From positions 1,302,001 through 1,366,000 of the forward strand of contig NZ_JAVDXU010000001.1 of NCBI RefSeq assembly GCF_031458095.1: 64,000 bases of DNA, given 5' to 3'. Below are positions 1 to 8,210 of this stretch, piece by piece. Numbering within the stretch: the stretch's first letter is position 1; every line of letters starts with the position of its first letter. Under the pieces are notes generated by a model. That model saw only the letters and a list, made by a program, of their open reading frames with translations, made no database searches and had not been told where the DNA came from. This DNA comes from Pelomonas saccharophila_A. Its GTDB lineage: Bacteria; Pseudomonadota; Gammaproteobacteria; Burkholderiales; Burkholderiaceae_C. The position numbers and the translations under genes are program-made.

Positions 1-374
1 CGCGCAGGCGGCTGGCCTTGAAGGATTTCGAGGGCCAGGACTTCATCAGCCTGGCCGAGGACGACCCCTACCGGCGCGAGATCGATGCGCGCTTCGAGGC
101 TGCGGGCATCCCGCGCCGTCTGCGCGTGCAGACGCACAGCGCCGTGGCCGTCTGCGAGCTGGTGCGGGCGGGCCTGGGCGTGGCCATCGTCAATCCGCTG
201 ACGGCCGCGGCCTGCGCGAGCGGGAGCCTGCTCGTGCGGCCGTTGACGGTGTCGATTCCCTACCGGGTCAGCGCCCTGATCCCCTTGCATCGACCCGCGC
301 AACCGCTGGTCGATGGCTTGCTCAGCGCGCTGCGGTCCTGGCGACCACCGTCGGTTTCGCGCCAAAGCGCTTGA
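1..374 (+). CDS. LysR-family transcriptional regulator, C-terminal part (5' truncated by window)
   Basis: Only the last ~124 codons are inside the window; the frame is open from base 3. The visible part is the second half of a LysR substrate-binding domain: the stretch around AVCELVRAGLGVAIVNPLTA is the usual 'V..GLG.....P' segment of this fold, followed by the final beta strand and helix. The DNA-binding domain must lie before base 1. The 3' end overlaps the stop end of the convergent dxs gene by 53 bases. Its target genes cannot be deduced. Family assignment is by pattern recognition only. Confidence 0.85.
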   Translation, partial: RRRLALKDFEGQDFISLAEDDPYRREIDARFEAAGIPRRLRVQTHSAVAVCELVRAGLGVAIVNPLTAAACASGSLLVRPLTVSIPYRVSALIPLHRPAQPLVDGLLSALRSWRPPSVSRQSA

Positions 375-2217
375 CGATGCTGGCCTCGATGCCGGCGGCG
401 TCCAGGCCGCACAGGCTCATCAGCTTGACGGGGTCGCCATGCTCGACAAACTCGTCGGGCAGGCCCAGTTGCAGCACCGGCACATGCAAGCCGGCGGCGT
501 TCAGCGCCTCGGTGACGGCACTGCCGGCGCCGCCCATGAGGCAGCCGTCTTCCACCGTGACGATGGCCTCATGCGTGCGCGCCAGCTCGCAGACGAGCTC
601 GGCATCCAGCGGCTTGACGAAACGCATATTGGCCACGGTGAGGTCCAGGCGCTCGGCCGCCTCCAGCGTCGGGTAGAGCAGCGTGCCGAAGGCCAGCACG
701 GCGATGCGCTGGCCCTTGCGGCGCACTTCGCCCTTGCCCCAGGCCTGGGCGGTCATCTGCTTGACCGGCACGACGCCGACGCCGGCACCGCGCGGATAGC
801 GCACGGTGACCGGGCCGTTGTGCAGGAAGCCGGTGTACAGGGCCTGGCGGCACTCGTCCTCGTCGGCCGGCGTCAGCACGGCCATATTGGGAATGCAGCG
901 GGTGTAGGCGATGTCGTAGTTGCCGGCGTGGGTCGCGCCATCGGCACCGACGAGGCCGGCACGGTCCAGAGCGAACAGCACGGGCAGGTTCTGGATGGCC
1001 ACGTCATGGACCAGCTGGTCGTAGGCGCGCTGCAAAAAGGTTGAATAGATGGCGACGACCGGCTTGACGCCCTCGCAGGCCAGGCCGGCGGCGAAGGTGA
1101 CCGAATGCTGCTCGGCGATGCCGACGTCGTGATAGCGCTGCGGGAAGCGCTTGTGGAACTCGACCATGCCCGAGCCCTCGCGCATGGCCGGCGTGATGCC
1201 CACCAGGCGCGGGTCGGCCTCTGCCATGTCGCACAGCCAGTCGCCGAAGACCTGGGTGAAGGTGGTCTTCCCCGGCGTGGCCGGCTTGACGAAGCCCACG
1301 GCGGGGTCGAACTTGCCGGAGGCGGCGTGGTACTTGACCGGGTCGGCCTCGGCCAGCTTGTAGCCGGCACCCTTCTTGGTGACGATGTGCAGGAACTGCG
1401 GGCCCTTTTTGTCGCGCAGGTTCTCCAGCGTCGGGATCAGCGAGTCCAGGTCGTGGCCGTCGATGGGGCCGACGTAATTGAAGCCGAACTCCTCGAAGAT
1501 GGTGCCCGGCACGACCATGCCCTTGGTGTGCTCCTCGAACTTGCGCGCGAACTCGTAGAGCGGCGTGTTCTTCAGCACGCTCTTGGCGCTCTCGCGGGCG
1601 GCGGCGTAGAAGCTGCCGCTCATCAGCCGCGCGAGGTATTTGTTCAGCGCGCCGACCGGCGGGCTGATGGACATGTCGTTGTCGTTCAGGATGACGAGCA
1701 GGTCACCCATCAGGCCGCCATGGGCCACGCCGGCGTTGTTCAAGGCCTCGAAGGCCATGCCGGCGGTCATCGAACCGTCGCCGATGATGGCCACGGCCTT
1801 GCGGTCCTCGCCCTTGAGCTTGAACGCCATCGCCATGCCATGGGCGGCGGAGATGCTGGTGGACGAGTGGCCGGTGCCGAAGGTGTCGTACTCGCTCTCA
1901 TCGCGGCGCGGGAAGCCGCTGATGCCGCCGAGCTGGCGCAGCCCCGGCATGCGGTCGCGCCGGCCGGTCAGCACCTTGTGCGGATAGGTCTGGTGGCCCA
2001 CGTCCCACACCAGCCGGTCATCCGGCGTGTTGAAGACGTAGTGCAGGGCCACGGTCAACTCGACCGTGCCGAGGTTGGAGCCGAGATGGCCGCCAGTCTT
2101 GGAGACGCTTTCCAGCACATAGGCGCGCACCTCGTCGGCCAGCTTCTTCAGCTCGGTGCGTGGCAGGCGGCGCAGGTCTGCCGGGCTGTCGATGCTCTTC
2201 AGCAGCGTGTATTCCAT
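322..2217 (-). CDS. dxs: 1-deoxy-D-xylulose-5-phosphate synthase
   Basis: Thiamine-diphosphate enzyme that condenses pyruvate and glyceraldehyde 3-phosphate to DXP, the first step of the MEP isoprenoid pathway (and a precursor for thiamine and pyridoxal). 631 residues, normal length. Seen: the N-terminal KTGGHLGSNLG segment with His44, the ThDP motif GDG at 146-148 ending in NN at about 160, and the transketolase pyrimidine-domain glutamate in GIAEQHSVTFAAGLA. Last gene of the minus-strand run xseB-ispA-dxs; only 12 bases separate it from ispA, so cotranscription is likely. Start ATG at 2217 gives the family's usual N-terminus. The stop end overlaps the convergent LysR gene. Confidence 0.98.
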   Translation of the reverse strand: MEYTLLKSIDSPADLRRLPRTELKKLADEVRAYVLESVSKTGGHLGSNLGTVELTVALHYVFNTPDDRLVWDVGHQTYPHKVLTGRRDRMPGLRQLGGISGFPRRDESEYDTFGTGHSSTSISAAHGMAMAFKLKGEDRKAVAIIGDGSMTAGMAFEALNNAGVAHGGLMGDLLVILNDNDMSISPPVGALNKYLARLMSGSFYAAARESAKSVLKNTPLYEFARKFEEHTKGMVVPGTIFEEFGFNYVGPIDGHDLDSLIPTLENLRDKKGPQFLHIVTKKGAGYKLAEADPVKYHAASGKFDPAVGFVKPATPGKTTFTQVFGDWLCDMAEADPRLVGITPAMREGSGMVEFHKRFPQRYHDVGIAEQHSVTFAAGLACEGVKPVVAIYSTFLQRAYDQLVHDVAIQNLPVLFALDRAGLVGADGATHAGNYDIAYTRCIPNMAVLTPADEDECRQALYTGFLHNGPVTVRYPRGAGVGVVPVKQMTAQAWGKGEVRRKGQRIAVLAFGTLLYPTLEAAERLDLTVANMRFVKPLDAELVCELARTHEAIVTVEDGCLMGGAGSAVTEALNAAGLHVPVLQLGLPDEFVEHGDPVKLMSLCGLDAAGIEASIVKRFGAKPTVVARTAAR

Positions 2218-2229
2218 GGCGGTCCTTCT

Positions 2230-3117
2230 TCAGTTGTCCCGCTCTACAACGGAGTCGGCCAGCAGGCTGAGGTGGCTGACGTCGGCCAGCCCCGTGGCGG
2301 CCAGGGCCGCCTTGGCCTCGGCGCGCAACTGCTGGGCCAGGGCTCGCGCAGCCTCCAGGCCCAGCACGCTGACATACGTCGGCTTATTGGCATCCTGGTC
2401 CTTGCCGGCCGTCTTGCCCAGCACGGTGGAGTCCTGGGTCACGTCCAGGATGTCGTCGACGACCTGGAAAGCAAGGCCCAAGGCCGCGCCGTAGTCGGCC
2501 AGGGCCTGGGTCGCCTGCGTCGAGGCGGGGCCGCAGGCAGCACCCATCATGACGCTGGCCTGCAGCAGCACGCCCGTCTTGCGGCGGTGCATGTCGCGCA
2601 GCGTGACCTCGTCGAGTTGCTTGCCAATGCTGGCCAGGTCGATGGCCTGGCCGCCGGCCATGCCGTCGTGGCCCGCCGAGCGGGCCAGCAGGGAGCACAG
2701 CCGCGCCTGCAGGGCCGGGGCGATGCCGGTGTCGGGCGTCAGCACCTCGAAGGCCAGGGCCTGCATGGCGTCGCCGGCGAGCATGGCCTGGGCCTCGCCG
2801 AAAGCCACGTGGGTCGTCGGCTTGCCGCGGCGCATGACGTCGTCGTCCATGCAGGGCATGTCGTCATGCACCAACGAGTAAGCGTGGATGAGCTCGACCG
2901 AGCAGGCCGCACGCATGGCGGCAAAGCTGTCGCCGCCGACGGCTGCGCAGCTGGCTAGCACCAGAAGGGGGCGCAGCCGCTTGCCGCCGCCCAGCACCGC
3001 ATAGCGCATCGCCTCGCCAAGGCCGGCCGGCGCGCCCGCGGGCACGAGATCGTCCAAAGCCGCCTCGAAGGCGTTCAGCGACGCCTGCACCCAGCGGTCA
3101 AAGTCCTGTGCATTCAA
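2230..3117 (-). CDS. ispA: Farnesyl diphosphate synthase (polyprenyl synthetase)
   Basis: Condenses IPP with DMAPP and GPP to farnesyl diphosphate, the branch point for quinones and undecaprenyl carriers. 295 residues. Seen: GGGKRLRP at 43-50, the first aspartate-rich motif (Asp85, Asp86, Asp91 in LVHDDMPCMDDD), the KTG at 180-182 and the second motif FQVVDDILD with Asp221, Asp222 and Asp225. The only start giving a family-like N-terminus is TTG at 3117, whose bases overlap the xseB stop (TTGA). The first in-frame ATG is too far in (residue 37). The coupling to xseB and the rare start suggest translational re-initiation sets its level. Confidence 0.97.
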   Translation of the reverse strand: MNAQDFDRWVQASLNAFEAALDDLVPAGAPAGLGEAMRYAVLGGGKRLRPLLVLASCAAVGGDSFAAMRAACSVELIHAYSLVHDDMPCMDDDVMRRGKPTTHVAFGEAQAMLAGDAMQALAFEVLTPDTGIAPALQARLCSLLARSAGHDGMAGGQAIDLASIGKQLDEVTLRDMHRRKTGVLLQASVMMGAACGPASTQATQALADYGAALGLAFQVVDDILDVTQDSTVLGKTAGKDQDANKPTYVSVLGLEAARALAQQLRAEAKAALAATGLADVSHLSLLADSVVERDN

Positions 3118-3374
3118 GATTCGGGGCCCTCCCAGGCCTTCAGTTCGGCGCCATCCAGCAGCCTAACCTGCTGTTCGACCGCCGTCAGCCGGCCGCGGCA
3201 CAGTGCCAGCAGCTCGGCACCGCGCTTGTAGCTGTGCAGGAGCTGGTCCAGCGGCAGCTGCTGCCCCTCCATGGCCGCCACCAGTCGCTCCAGCTCGTCG
3301 AGCGCCTGCTCGTAGCTGAGGTCGGCATCGCCGTCGGTCGCGGCGGCCTTGGTGCGGGGAGAGGTCTTGGTCAT
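3114..3374 (-). CDS. xseB: Exodeoxyribonuclease VII small subunit
   Basis: Small subunit of exonuclease VII, which degrades single-stranded DNA from both ends together with XseA (not in this window). 86 residues, usual size. Seen: the signature SYEQALDELERLVAAMEGQ followed by LPLDQLLHSYKRGAELLALCRGRL, the conserved helical hairpin of the family. The frame is open further upstream, but ATG at 3374 gives the normal N-terminus (MTKTSP, then a short Ala-rich linker). The first gene of the xseB-ispA-dxs run; this linkage is widespread in proteobacteria. It diverges from the Rieske gene across about 230 bases that must hold both promoters. Confidence 0.95.
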   Translation of the reverse strand: MTKTSPRTKAAATDGDADLSYEQALDELERLVAAMEGQQLPLDQLLHSYKRGAELLALCRGRLTAVEQQVRLLDGAELKAWEGPES

Positions 3375-3608
3375 TTCAAAGCGCGAAACGCTGATTGTAG
3401 TCAGCGGGTTTTGCCATTCCCGCACAGCCGCAGCGTGTCCTTCGTCAGCAGGTCGCCCGGCATGGGTAGAATCCCGGACCTCTCGCCCGAGCGCGCGCAC
3501 GCGCGACTCCTGATCTCCACCACCACAGCAACCTGGCCGACTCGGCAACCCCGAGATGCGCCGGAGGGACGCAGCACCCCTACTCCGCCTGAAAGACCCG
3601 CCTGGATC

Positions 3609-4721
3609 ATGTCCGACCTGAGCCTTCCCGTCTCGGCGCTACAACGCAGCCAGACCCAGCTCCCGGTGAGCGCCTATTTCGATACCGATCTGTTCCAGCG
3701 CGAGCAGGCCAGCATCTTTCAGCGAGGGCCCCGCTATGTCGGCCATGCACTGGCCGTCCCTGAAATCGGTGACCACTACGCCCTGCCGCAGGAGGGCGAA
3801 GGCCGGGCCCTGGTGCGCTCGGCCACCGGCATCGAGCTGATTTCCAACGTCTGCCGGCACCGCCAGGCCGTCATGCTGCGCGGGCGCGGCAACACCCGGG
3901 CCAATATCGTCTGCCCCCTGCACCGCTGGACCTATTCCCACCAGGGCGAGCTGATCGGCGCACCGCACTTCGACCACGACCCCTGCCTGAACCTGAACCG
4001 TTACAAGCTTCAGGAGTGGAACGGCCTGCTGTTCGAGGACAACGGCCACGACGTCGCCGCCGAACTGGCCAAGCTGGGCCCGCGCGCCCAGCTGGACTTC
4101 TCCGGCTATGTGCTCGACAAGGTCCAGGTCCACGAGTGCAACTACAACTGGAAGACCTTCATCGAGGTCTACCTCGAGGACTACCACGTCGGCCCCTTCC
4201 ACCCCGGCCTGGGCGGCTTCGTCAGCTGCGACGACCTGGCCTGGGAGTTCGGCAAGCACCATTCGGTGCAGACCGTGGGCGTGCACAAGGAACTGGAGCG
4301 CCCCGGCTCGCCCGTCTACCAGCGCTGGCATGACGAGCTGCTGAAGTTCCGCGAAGGCCGCCCGCCCGAGGCCGGCGCGATCTGGCTGACCTACTACCCC
4401 CACATCATGGTCGAGTGGTACCCGCATGTGCTGGTCGTCTCGACCCTGCATCCGGTGTCGCCGCAGAAGACCGTCAACCTCGTCGAGTTCTATTACCCCG
4501 AGGAGATTGCCGCCTTCGAGCGCGACTTCGTCGAGGCCCACCAGGCCGCCTATATGGAGACCTGCATCGAGGATGACGAGATCGCCGAGCGCATGGATGC
4601 CGGCCGCAAGGCCCTGATGATGCGCGGCGACAACGAGGTCGGCCCCTACCAGAGCCCGATGGAAGACGGCATGCAGCACTTCCACGAGTGGTTCCGCCAG
4701 CAGATGGGCAACGTGGGCTGA
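3609..4721 (+). CDS. Rieske-type aromatic ring-hydroxylating oxygenase, alpha subunit
   Basis: Predicted oxygenase component: a Rieske [2Fe-2S] domain passes electrons to a mononuclear iron that activates O2. 370 residues. Seen: Rieske ligands Cys82 and His84 (CRHR) with Cys102 and His105 (CPLH), then the mononuclear-iron segment NWKTFIEVYLEDYHVGPFH with His193 and His198. Start ATG 3609; the frame continues upstream but has no homology-like content there. No beta subunit, ferredoxin or reductase lies nearby, so partners must be elsewhere. The substrate is unknown. This gene sits beside xseB in many Burkholderiales (known to me from memory), so it may be housekeeping rather than degradative. 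Stop overlaps the next start by one base (TGATG). Confidence 0.92.
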   Translation: MSDLSLPVSALQRSQTQLPVSAYFDTDLFQREQASIFQRGPRYVGHALAVPEIGDHYALPQEGEGRALVRSATGIELISNVCRHRQAVMLRGRGNTRANIVCPLHRWTYSHQGELIGAPHFDHDPCLNLNRYKLQEWNGLLFEDNGHDVAAELAKLGPRAQLDFSGYVLDKVQVHECNYNWKTFIEVYLEDYHVGPFHPGLGGFVSCDDLAWEFGKHHSVQTVGVHKELERPGSPVYQRWHDELLKFREGRPPEAGAIWLTYYPHIMVEWYPHVLVVSTLHPVSPQKTVNLVEFYYPEEIAAFERDFVEAHQAAYMETCIEDDEIAERMDAGRKALMMRGDNEVGPYQSPMEDGMQHFHEWFRQQMGNVG

Positions 4722-5623
4722 TGCCGGCTCCCTTGCTCATGATGGCGGCGACGCTGCTGTTCGCCACCATGGGTGTCTGCGTCAAGCTGGCCAGCGAGTT
4801 CTACGCGGCCAGCGAGATCGTCATGTACCGCGGCCTGGTGGGCTCGGTCATGATGGCCCTGCTGGCCCGCCGCCAGGGCGTCGGCCTCAAGACCCGCCTG
4901 CCCGGCATGCATCTGTGGCGCAGCATCTCCGGCGTCACCTCGCTGTGCCTGTGGTTCTATGCCATCGGCAAGCTGCCCCTGGCCACGGCGATGACGCTGA
5001 ACTACATGTCCTCGGTCTGGATGGCCCTCTTCCTGCTCGGCGGCGCCGTGCTGATGGGCGCCCAGCGCCTGGACTGGAGGCTGATGGCCTCGGTGCTGCT
5101 CGGCTTTGTCGGCGTGGCCCTGATCCTGCGCCCGACGCTGGACCAGCAGCAGCTCTGGCACGGCCTGGCCGGCCTGCTGTCGGGCATGATCGCCGCGATG
5201 GCCTATCTGCAGGTCACGGCCCTCGGCCGAGTCGGCGAACCCGAGCTGCGCGTGGTCTTCTACTTCTCCGTCGGCGGCTGCGTGGCCGGCGCCGTCATCA
5301 CGGCCATCGCCGAGGGCGGCCTGCACACGCACACGCTGTGGAGCGCCGCGCTGCTGCTGGCCGTCGGCGTGCTGGCCACCACGGCCCAGGTCTGCCTGAC
5401 GCGGGCCTACTCCATCGGCCGCCCACTGGTGAACGCCTGCCTGCAATACCTGGGCATCGTGTTCTCCTTCATCTACGGCATGCTGCTGTTCAAGGATCCG
5501 CTGACCTGGCATGCCTTCTTCGGCATGCTGCTCATCATCGGGGCCGGCATCGCCGCGACGCTGCTGCGTGCCAAGGTCGCCCCGCCGGCCAAGGACAGCC
5601 AGTTCAACCCCAACGAGACCTGA
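4721..5623 (+). CDS. EamA/DMT-family transporter
   Basis: 300-residue inner-membrane protein with about ten hydrophobic segments in two homologous halves, typical of drug/metabolite transporters (EamA fold). The N-terminus MPAPLLMMAATLLFATMGVCVKLA and the mid-protein second EamA repeat (from about residue 150) match the family. It probably exports a small metabolite; the substrate is not readable from the sequence. Start ATG 4721 overlaps the Rieske stop (TGATG), implying translational coupling. The sulfurtransferase begins two bases after its stop, so these three genes look like one transcription unit. Confidence 0.92.
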   Translation: MPAPLLMMAATLLFATMGVCVKLASEFYAASEIVMYRGLVGSVMMALLARRQGVGLKTRLPGMHLWRSISGVTSLCLWFYAIGKLPLATAMTLNYMSSVWMALFLLGGAVLMGAQRLDWRLMASVLLGFVGVALILRPTLDQQQLWHGLAGLLSGMIAAMAYLQVTALGRVGEPELRVVFYFSVGGCVAGAVITAIAEGGLHTHTLWSAALLLAVGVLATTAQVCLTRAYSIGRPLVNACLQYLGIVFSFIYGMLLFKDPLTWHAFFGMLLIIGAGIAATLLRAKVAPPAKDSQFNPNET

Positions 5624-5625
5624 CC

Positions 5626-6438
5626 GTGCCCTACAAGACGCTGATCTCCCCCGCCGAGCTGCGCGCGCTCTCCAACCCGCTCATCCTCGAAGCGAGCTTC
5701 GACCTCGCCGACACCGCAGCCGGCGAGCGCACCTACACGGCCGGCCACATCCCCGGCGCCTTCTATCTGCACCTGGACCGCGACTGCTGCGGCCCCCTGA
5801 CCGGCCCCGACGGCGCCTTCCGCGGCCGCCACCCGCTGCCGGAGCGCGAGACTTTCGCCGCGCTGATGCGGCGCCTGGGCCTCACGGCCGGCCGCCAGGT
5901 CGTCGCCTACGACCGCCAGGGCGGCCCCTATGCCGCCCATCTCTGGTGGATGTTGCGCTGGCTGGGGCATGCCGAGGTCGCTGTTCTCGACGGCGCCTGG
6001 GACGGCGAGATGACGGCCGAGGTTCCGGCCGCCACGCCCAGCGACTGGCAGCCCGGCGCGCCCCTCGTCGGCCAGATCGACGCCGCCACGCTGCTGAAGA
6101 AACTCGGCAATGTCCGCCTCATCGACGCCCGCGCCGCCGAGCGCTTCCGCGGTGAGATCGAGCCCCTGGACAAGGCCGCCGGCCACATCCCCGGCGCCAG
6201 CAACCGCTTCTTCAAGGACAACCTCGGCGCCGATGGCCGCTTCAAGCCAGCCGCCCAGCTGCGCGCGGAGCTGCAGCCCCTGGCCGCCAAGGTCGTCGTG
6301 CACCAATGCGGCTCAGGCGTCACGGCCTGTCACAACCTGCTCGCCATGGCTCACGCCGGCCTGGGCGACGGACTGCTCTACCCGGGCTCCTGGAGCGAAT
6401 GGTCGTCCGACCCGACCCGGCCGATCGCGAAGGGTTGA
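5626..6438 (+). CDS. sseA: Sulfurtransferase with two rhodanese domains
   Basis: Tandem rhodanese protein of 270 residues, of the thiosulfate/3-mercaptopyruvate sulfurtransferase family, which moves sulfane sulfur to thiol or cyanide acceptors. The N-terminal domain (about 5-135) is inactive: YDRQGGPYAAHLWW has no cysteine. The C-terminal domain (about 150-270) has the active loop CGSGVTAC with catalytic Cys228, the CGSGVTA type usually linked to mercaptopyruvate as substrate. The start is GTG at 5626, two bases after the transporter stop; the frame continues upstream only as an antisense-like extension. The symbol is by family resemblance and substrate preference is not proven. Confidence 0.88.
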   Translation: MPYKTLISPAELRALSNPLILEASFDLADTAAGERTYTAGHIPGAFYLHLDRDCCGPLTGPDGAFRGRHPLPERETFAALMRRLGLTAGRQVVAYDRQGGPYAAHLWWMLRWLGHAEVAVLDGAWDGEMTAEVPAATPSDWQPGAPLVGQIDAATLLKKLGNVRLIDARAAERFRGEIEPLDKAAGHIPGASNRFFKDNLGADGRFKPAAQLRAELQPLAAKVVVHQCGSGVTACHNLLAMAHAGLGDGLLYPGSWSEWSSDPTRPIAKG

Positions 6439-6504
6439 TCTCCGACAAGCATTCCGGCCCCTGTTGCGCCACACTGTGGTTCCCTGCAACGACTGGAGGA
6501 CCGA

Positions 6505-6939
6505 ATGTTCAAGCGCATCCTCGTCCCCACTGACGGCTCCGACATCACCGCTCACGCGGTGGATACCGCCATCCAGCTCGCCAAGGTGCACGGCGCCCAG
6601 CTGCTGACACTGAGCGTCATGGAGCCCTTCCCCTACAGCGCGGTCTCCGAGATCCAGCCCGTGCCGCCGCAGGAATTCATCGACGCCCAGCTGCGCGTCG
6701 CCACCCAGCGCGTCGAGGCCGTCAGCGCCTCGGCCGCCGCCGCGGGCTTGTCCTGCAAGGGCTGCACGGTCGAAGCCCTGCACGCCTGGGAAGCCATCGT
6801 CGACCACGCCAAGGCCGAGAACGTCGACCTCATCGTCATGGCCTCGCACGGCCGCAAGGGCTTCGCCGCCTTGCTGCTGGGCAGCGAAGCGCAGAAGGTG
6901 CTGACTCACATCGAGACGCCGGTGCTGATCGTCAAGTGA
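6505..6939 (+). CDS. Universal stress protein (UspA family)
   Basis: 144-residue single-domain Usp protein. Seen: N-terminal MFKRILVPTDGSDITAHAV (start of the nucleotide-binding fold with an Asp), and the C-terminal ATP-binding signature SHGRKGFAALLLGSEAQKVL followed by PVLIVK. Such proteins bind ATP or AMP and help survival during starvation or stress; the client is unknown. A purine-rich ribosome site (GGAGG) lies 5-9 bases before ATG 6505. It stands alone after the sulfurtransferase, with 66 bases between, and converges on mlaA. Confidence 0.95.
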   Translation: MFKRILVPTDGSDITAHAVDTAIQLAKVHGAQLLTLSVMEPFPYSAVSEIQPVPPQEFIDAQLRVATQRVEAVSASAAAAGLSCKGCTVEALHAWEAIVDHAKAENVDLIVMASHGRKGFAALLLGSEAQKVLTHIETPVLIVK

Positions 6940-6945
6940 GGGCCG

Positions 6946-6958
6946 GCCCGTGCCGGGC
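6946..6958. terminator. Short hairpin between convergent uspA-type gene and mlaA
   Basis: GCCCG-TGC-CGGGC inverted repeat directly after the universal stress protein stop and touching the mlaA stop. It could serve both converging transcripts. No U-run follows on either strand, so it is at best a weak or factor-assisted terminator. Confidence 0.35.
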
Positions 6959-7650
6959 TATCGCTGCTCCGCCTTGCTTTCGTCCTCCCGCTGCGCGCGC
7001 CGCTGCAGCCAGGCGTCGCGCACGAACAGGTATTTATCCAGCGCCGCCTCGTCGACGATGCGCGTGACGTCCAGCAGACCGGCGCGCTTGTCCACCATGC
7101 TGAGCACCGTCAGCGAGTTGCGCAACGCAACGTCGCTGACCTGACCGATCGGGCTGGCCAGGCTGTTGACGGGAAACGCCGCCGCTCCGCGCAGATCGGA
7201 CGGCCCCAGCAGCGGCAGCACCAGGTAGGCTCCGCCGCCCACGCCCCATGCGCCCAGCGTGCCGCTGAAGCCTTCGCCATGGCGCGGCATGCCCCAAGCC
7301 GTGGCGACGTCCAGCAGGCCGAACAGACCCGCCGTCGTATTGGTGCCGAAGCGGGCGAAGTCCGACAGGCCCTCCCGCACTCGCCCCTGCAGCATCAGGT
7401 TCACACCCGACCAGGGATCGCCCAGGTTGGCGAAGAAGTTGGACACGCCCGTGCGCACCGGCGTCGGCAGGGCGGCCTTGTAGGCTGTGGCGGCCGGTTT
7501 CAGCACGACCTTGTCGAGGCCCTCGTTGAAGGCAAAGGTCTTGCGGTTGATCGACTCCAGCGGGTCGGGGTTCTGCGTCGTGGCGCAGCCCGACAACAGT
7601 GCGCTGGAGCCCAGCAGCAGGCCGGGCAGGAAGGTTCTGACAGACAGCAT
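6958..7650 (-). CDS. mlaA: MlaA/VacJ family outer-membrane lipoprotein
   Basis: 230-residue lipoprotein. MlaA removes misplaced phospholipids from the outer leaflet of the outer membrane and hands them to the Mla transport chain. Seen: signal peptide with lipobox LLSGC (Cys22), then DPLESINRKTFAFNEGLD, the conserved N-terminal signature, and LGDPWSGVNLMLQG and the GLFDVAT-like helix of the VacJ domain. The start ATG 7650 has AGG about nine bases upstream; the frame stays open to 7887 but that part is not protein-like. Unusually, no other mla genes are beside it. A perfect 16-base palindrome lies 21 bases upstream of its start. Confidence 0.95.
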   Translation of the reverse strand: MLSVRTFLPGLLLGSSALLSGCATTQNPDPLESINRKTFAFNEGLDKVVLKPAATAYKAALPTPVRTGVSNFFANLGDPWSGVNLMLQGRVREGLSDFARFGTNTTAGLFGLLDVATAWGMPRHGEGFSGTLGAWGVGGGAYLVLPLLGPSDLRGAAAFPVNSLASPIGQVSDVALRNSLTVLSMVDKRAGLLDVTRIVDEAALDKYLFVRDAWLQRRAQREDESKAEQR

Positions 7651-7670
7651 GCGAGACCTCGCTTCATCTT

Positions 7671-7686
7671 GATGACCCGGGTCATC
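7671..7686. promoter_or_regulatory. Perfect 16-bp palindrome upstream of mlaA (candidate operator)
   Basis: GATGACCCGGGTCATC is an exact palindrome centred about 28 bases before the mlaA start. Its core TGACC..GGTCA is the kind of site bound by dimeric TetR/MarR-type repressors. No regulator gene is adjacent, although a broken TetR-like end lies at about 11.4 kb. Function is inferred from symmetry and position only. Confidence 0.5.
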
Positions 7687-7712
7687 GTGTCCGGGGTCGT
7701 CTTGCTGAACAC

Positions 7713-7868
7713 TTACCGCGGCGCCAGCGCGACCTGGGCCAGCAGGCCGCAAGCCAGGGGCGCGGCCAACTCCGGCGGCGGCCCGTGCGCAGCGCTGACA
7801 AGCGAGATGGCCGCGCCCGCGACGGCGATGAAGAAGGTTGACAGGAGACGCCGGGTGGAGGCTTGCAT
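7713..7868 (-). CDS. Small hydrophobic or exported protein, 51 residues
   Basis: Short reading frame, same strand and upstream of mlaA. It starts at ATG 7868 with a good Shine-Dalgarno (GAGG, seven bases away) and ends in TAA 7713. The product begins MQASTRRLL and continues with a hydrophobic segment (about residues 8-26), then a Pro/Ala-rich tail with one cysteine (Cys40). It could be a secreted peptide or a single-pass membrane peptide. I recognise no family. The ribosome site and signal-like N-terminus argue for a real gene, but coding bias cannot be judged over so short a length. Confidence 0.45.
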   Translation of the reverse strand: MQASTRRLLSTFFIAVAGAAISLVSAAHGPPPELAAPLACGLLAQVALAPR

Positions 7869-8104
7869 GTCTTGTCCTCGGAGTCATCGCTTCACGCGCC
7901 CGTTGCGCGCCAGCTGCGAAGGAGGCTCTGCATTGGCTGAATGGCGATGCGCAGCCACGTCGTCAACGTGCGCGGCTGCAGGCAAGCGGGGCTGCCTTGG
8001 CGTCGCGGCGGCTGCCGCACGCAGCAGGCCCGCGGCGGCCCAGACCATGCGGGAAGGGGGTGTGAATCTCATGGGACGGACTGTTCGGCCACCCGACTTT
8101 CCGG

Positions 8105-8155
8105 GCACTTACGGCGCCATGCCCTGCAGCAGAGGCCCGGTAAGTGCGCGGTAAG
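8105..8155 (+). promoter_or_regulatory. Candidate OmpR-family regulator sites upstream of the mipA operon
   Basis: Two overlapping patterns: an inverted pair GCACTTAC (8105-8112) and GTAAGTGC (8140-8147), and a direct hexamer repeat GGTAAG at 8139-8144 and 8150-8155, exactly 11 bp apart. Direct half-sites on one face of the helix with ~11 bp spacing are typical for OmpR/PhoB-type response regulators such as PmrA or QseB. The next operon encodes exactly such a regulator, so autoregulation is a reasonable inference. A further CACTTACC lies at 7710-7717. Confidence 0.5.
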
Positions 8156-8210
8156 ACGGCGACCTCGACGATGAGCGCCCCTTCACCTTGCCCACCCCGG
8201 GAACGTCCCC

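Noticed and set aside
1105..2958. 617-codon plus-strand frame opposite dxs and ispA
   Set aside because: It spans two well-supported genes on the other strand and has shadow composition.
3108..3608. Upstream extension of the Rieske oxygenase frame
   Set aside because: The extra codons run across the divergent promoter region and the xseB gene; ATG 3609 gives the normal N-terminus.
7884..8108. 74-codon minus-strand frame beginning MPGKSGGRT, with a possible inner start at 8072
   Set aside because: No Shine-Dalgarno, Ala/Arg-rich composition and overlap with the candidate operator; not convincing as a gene.
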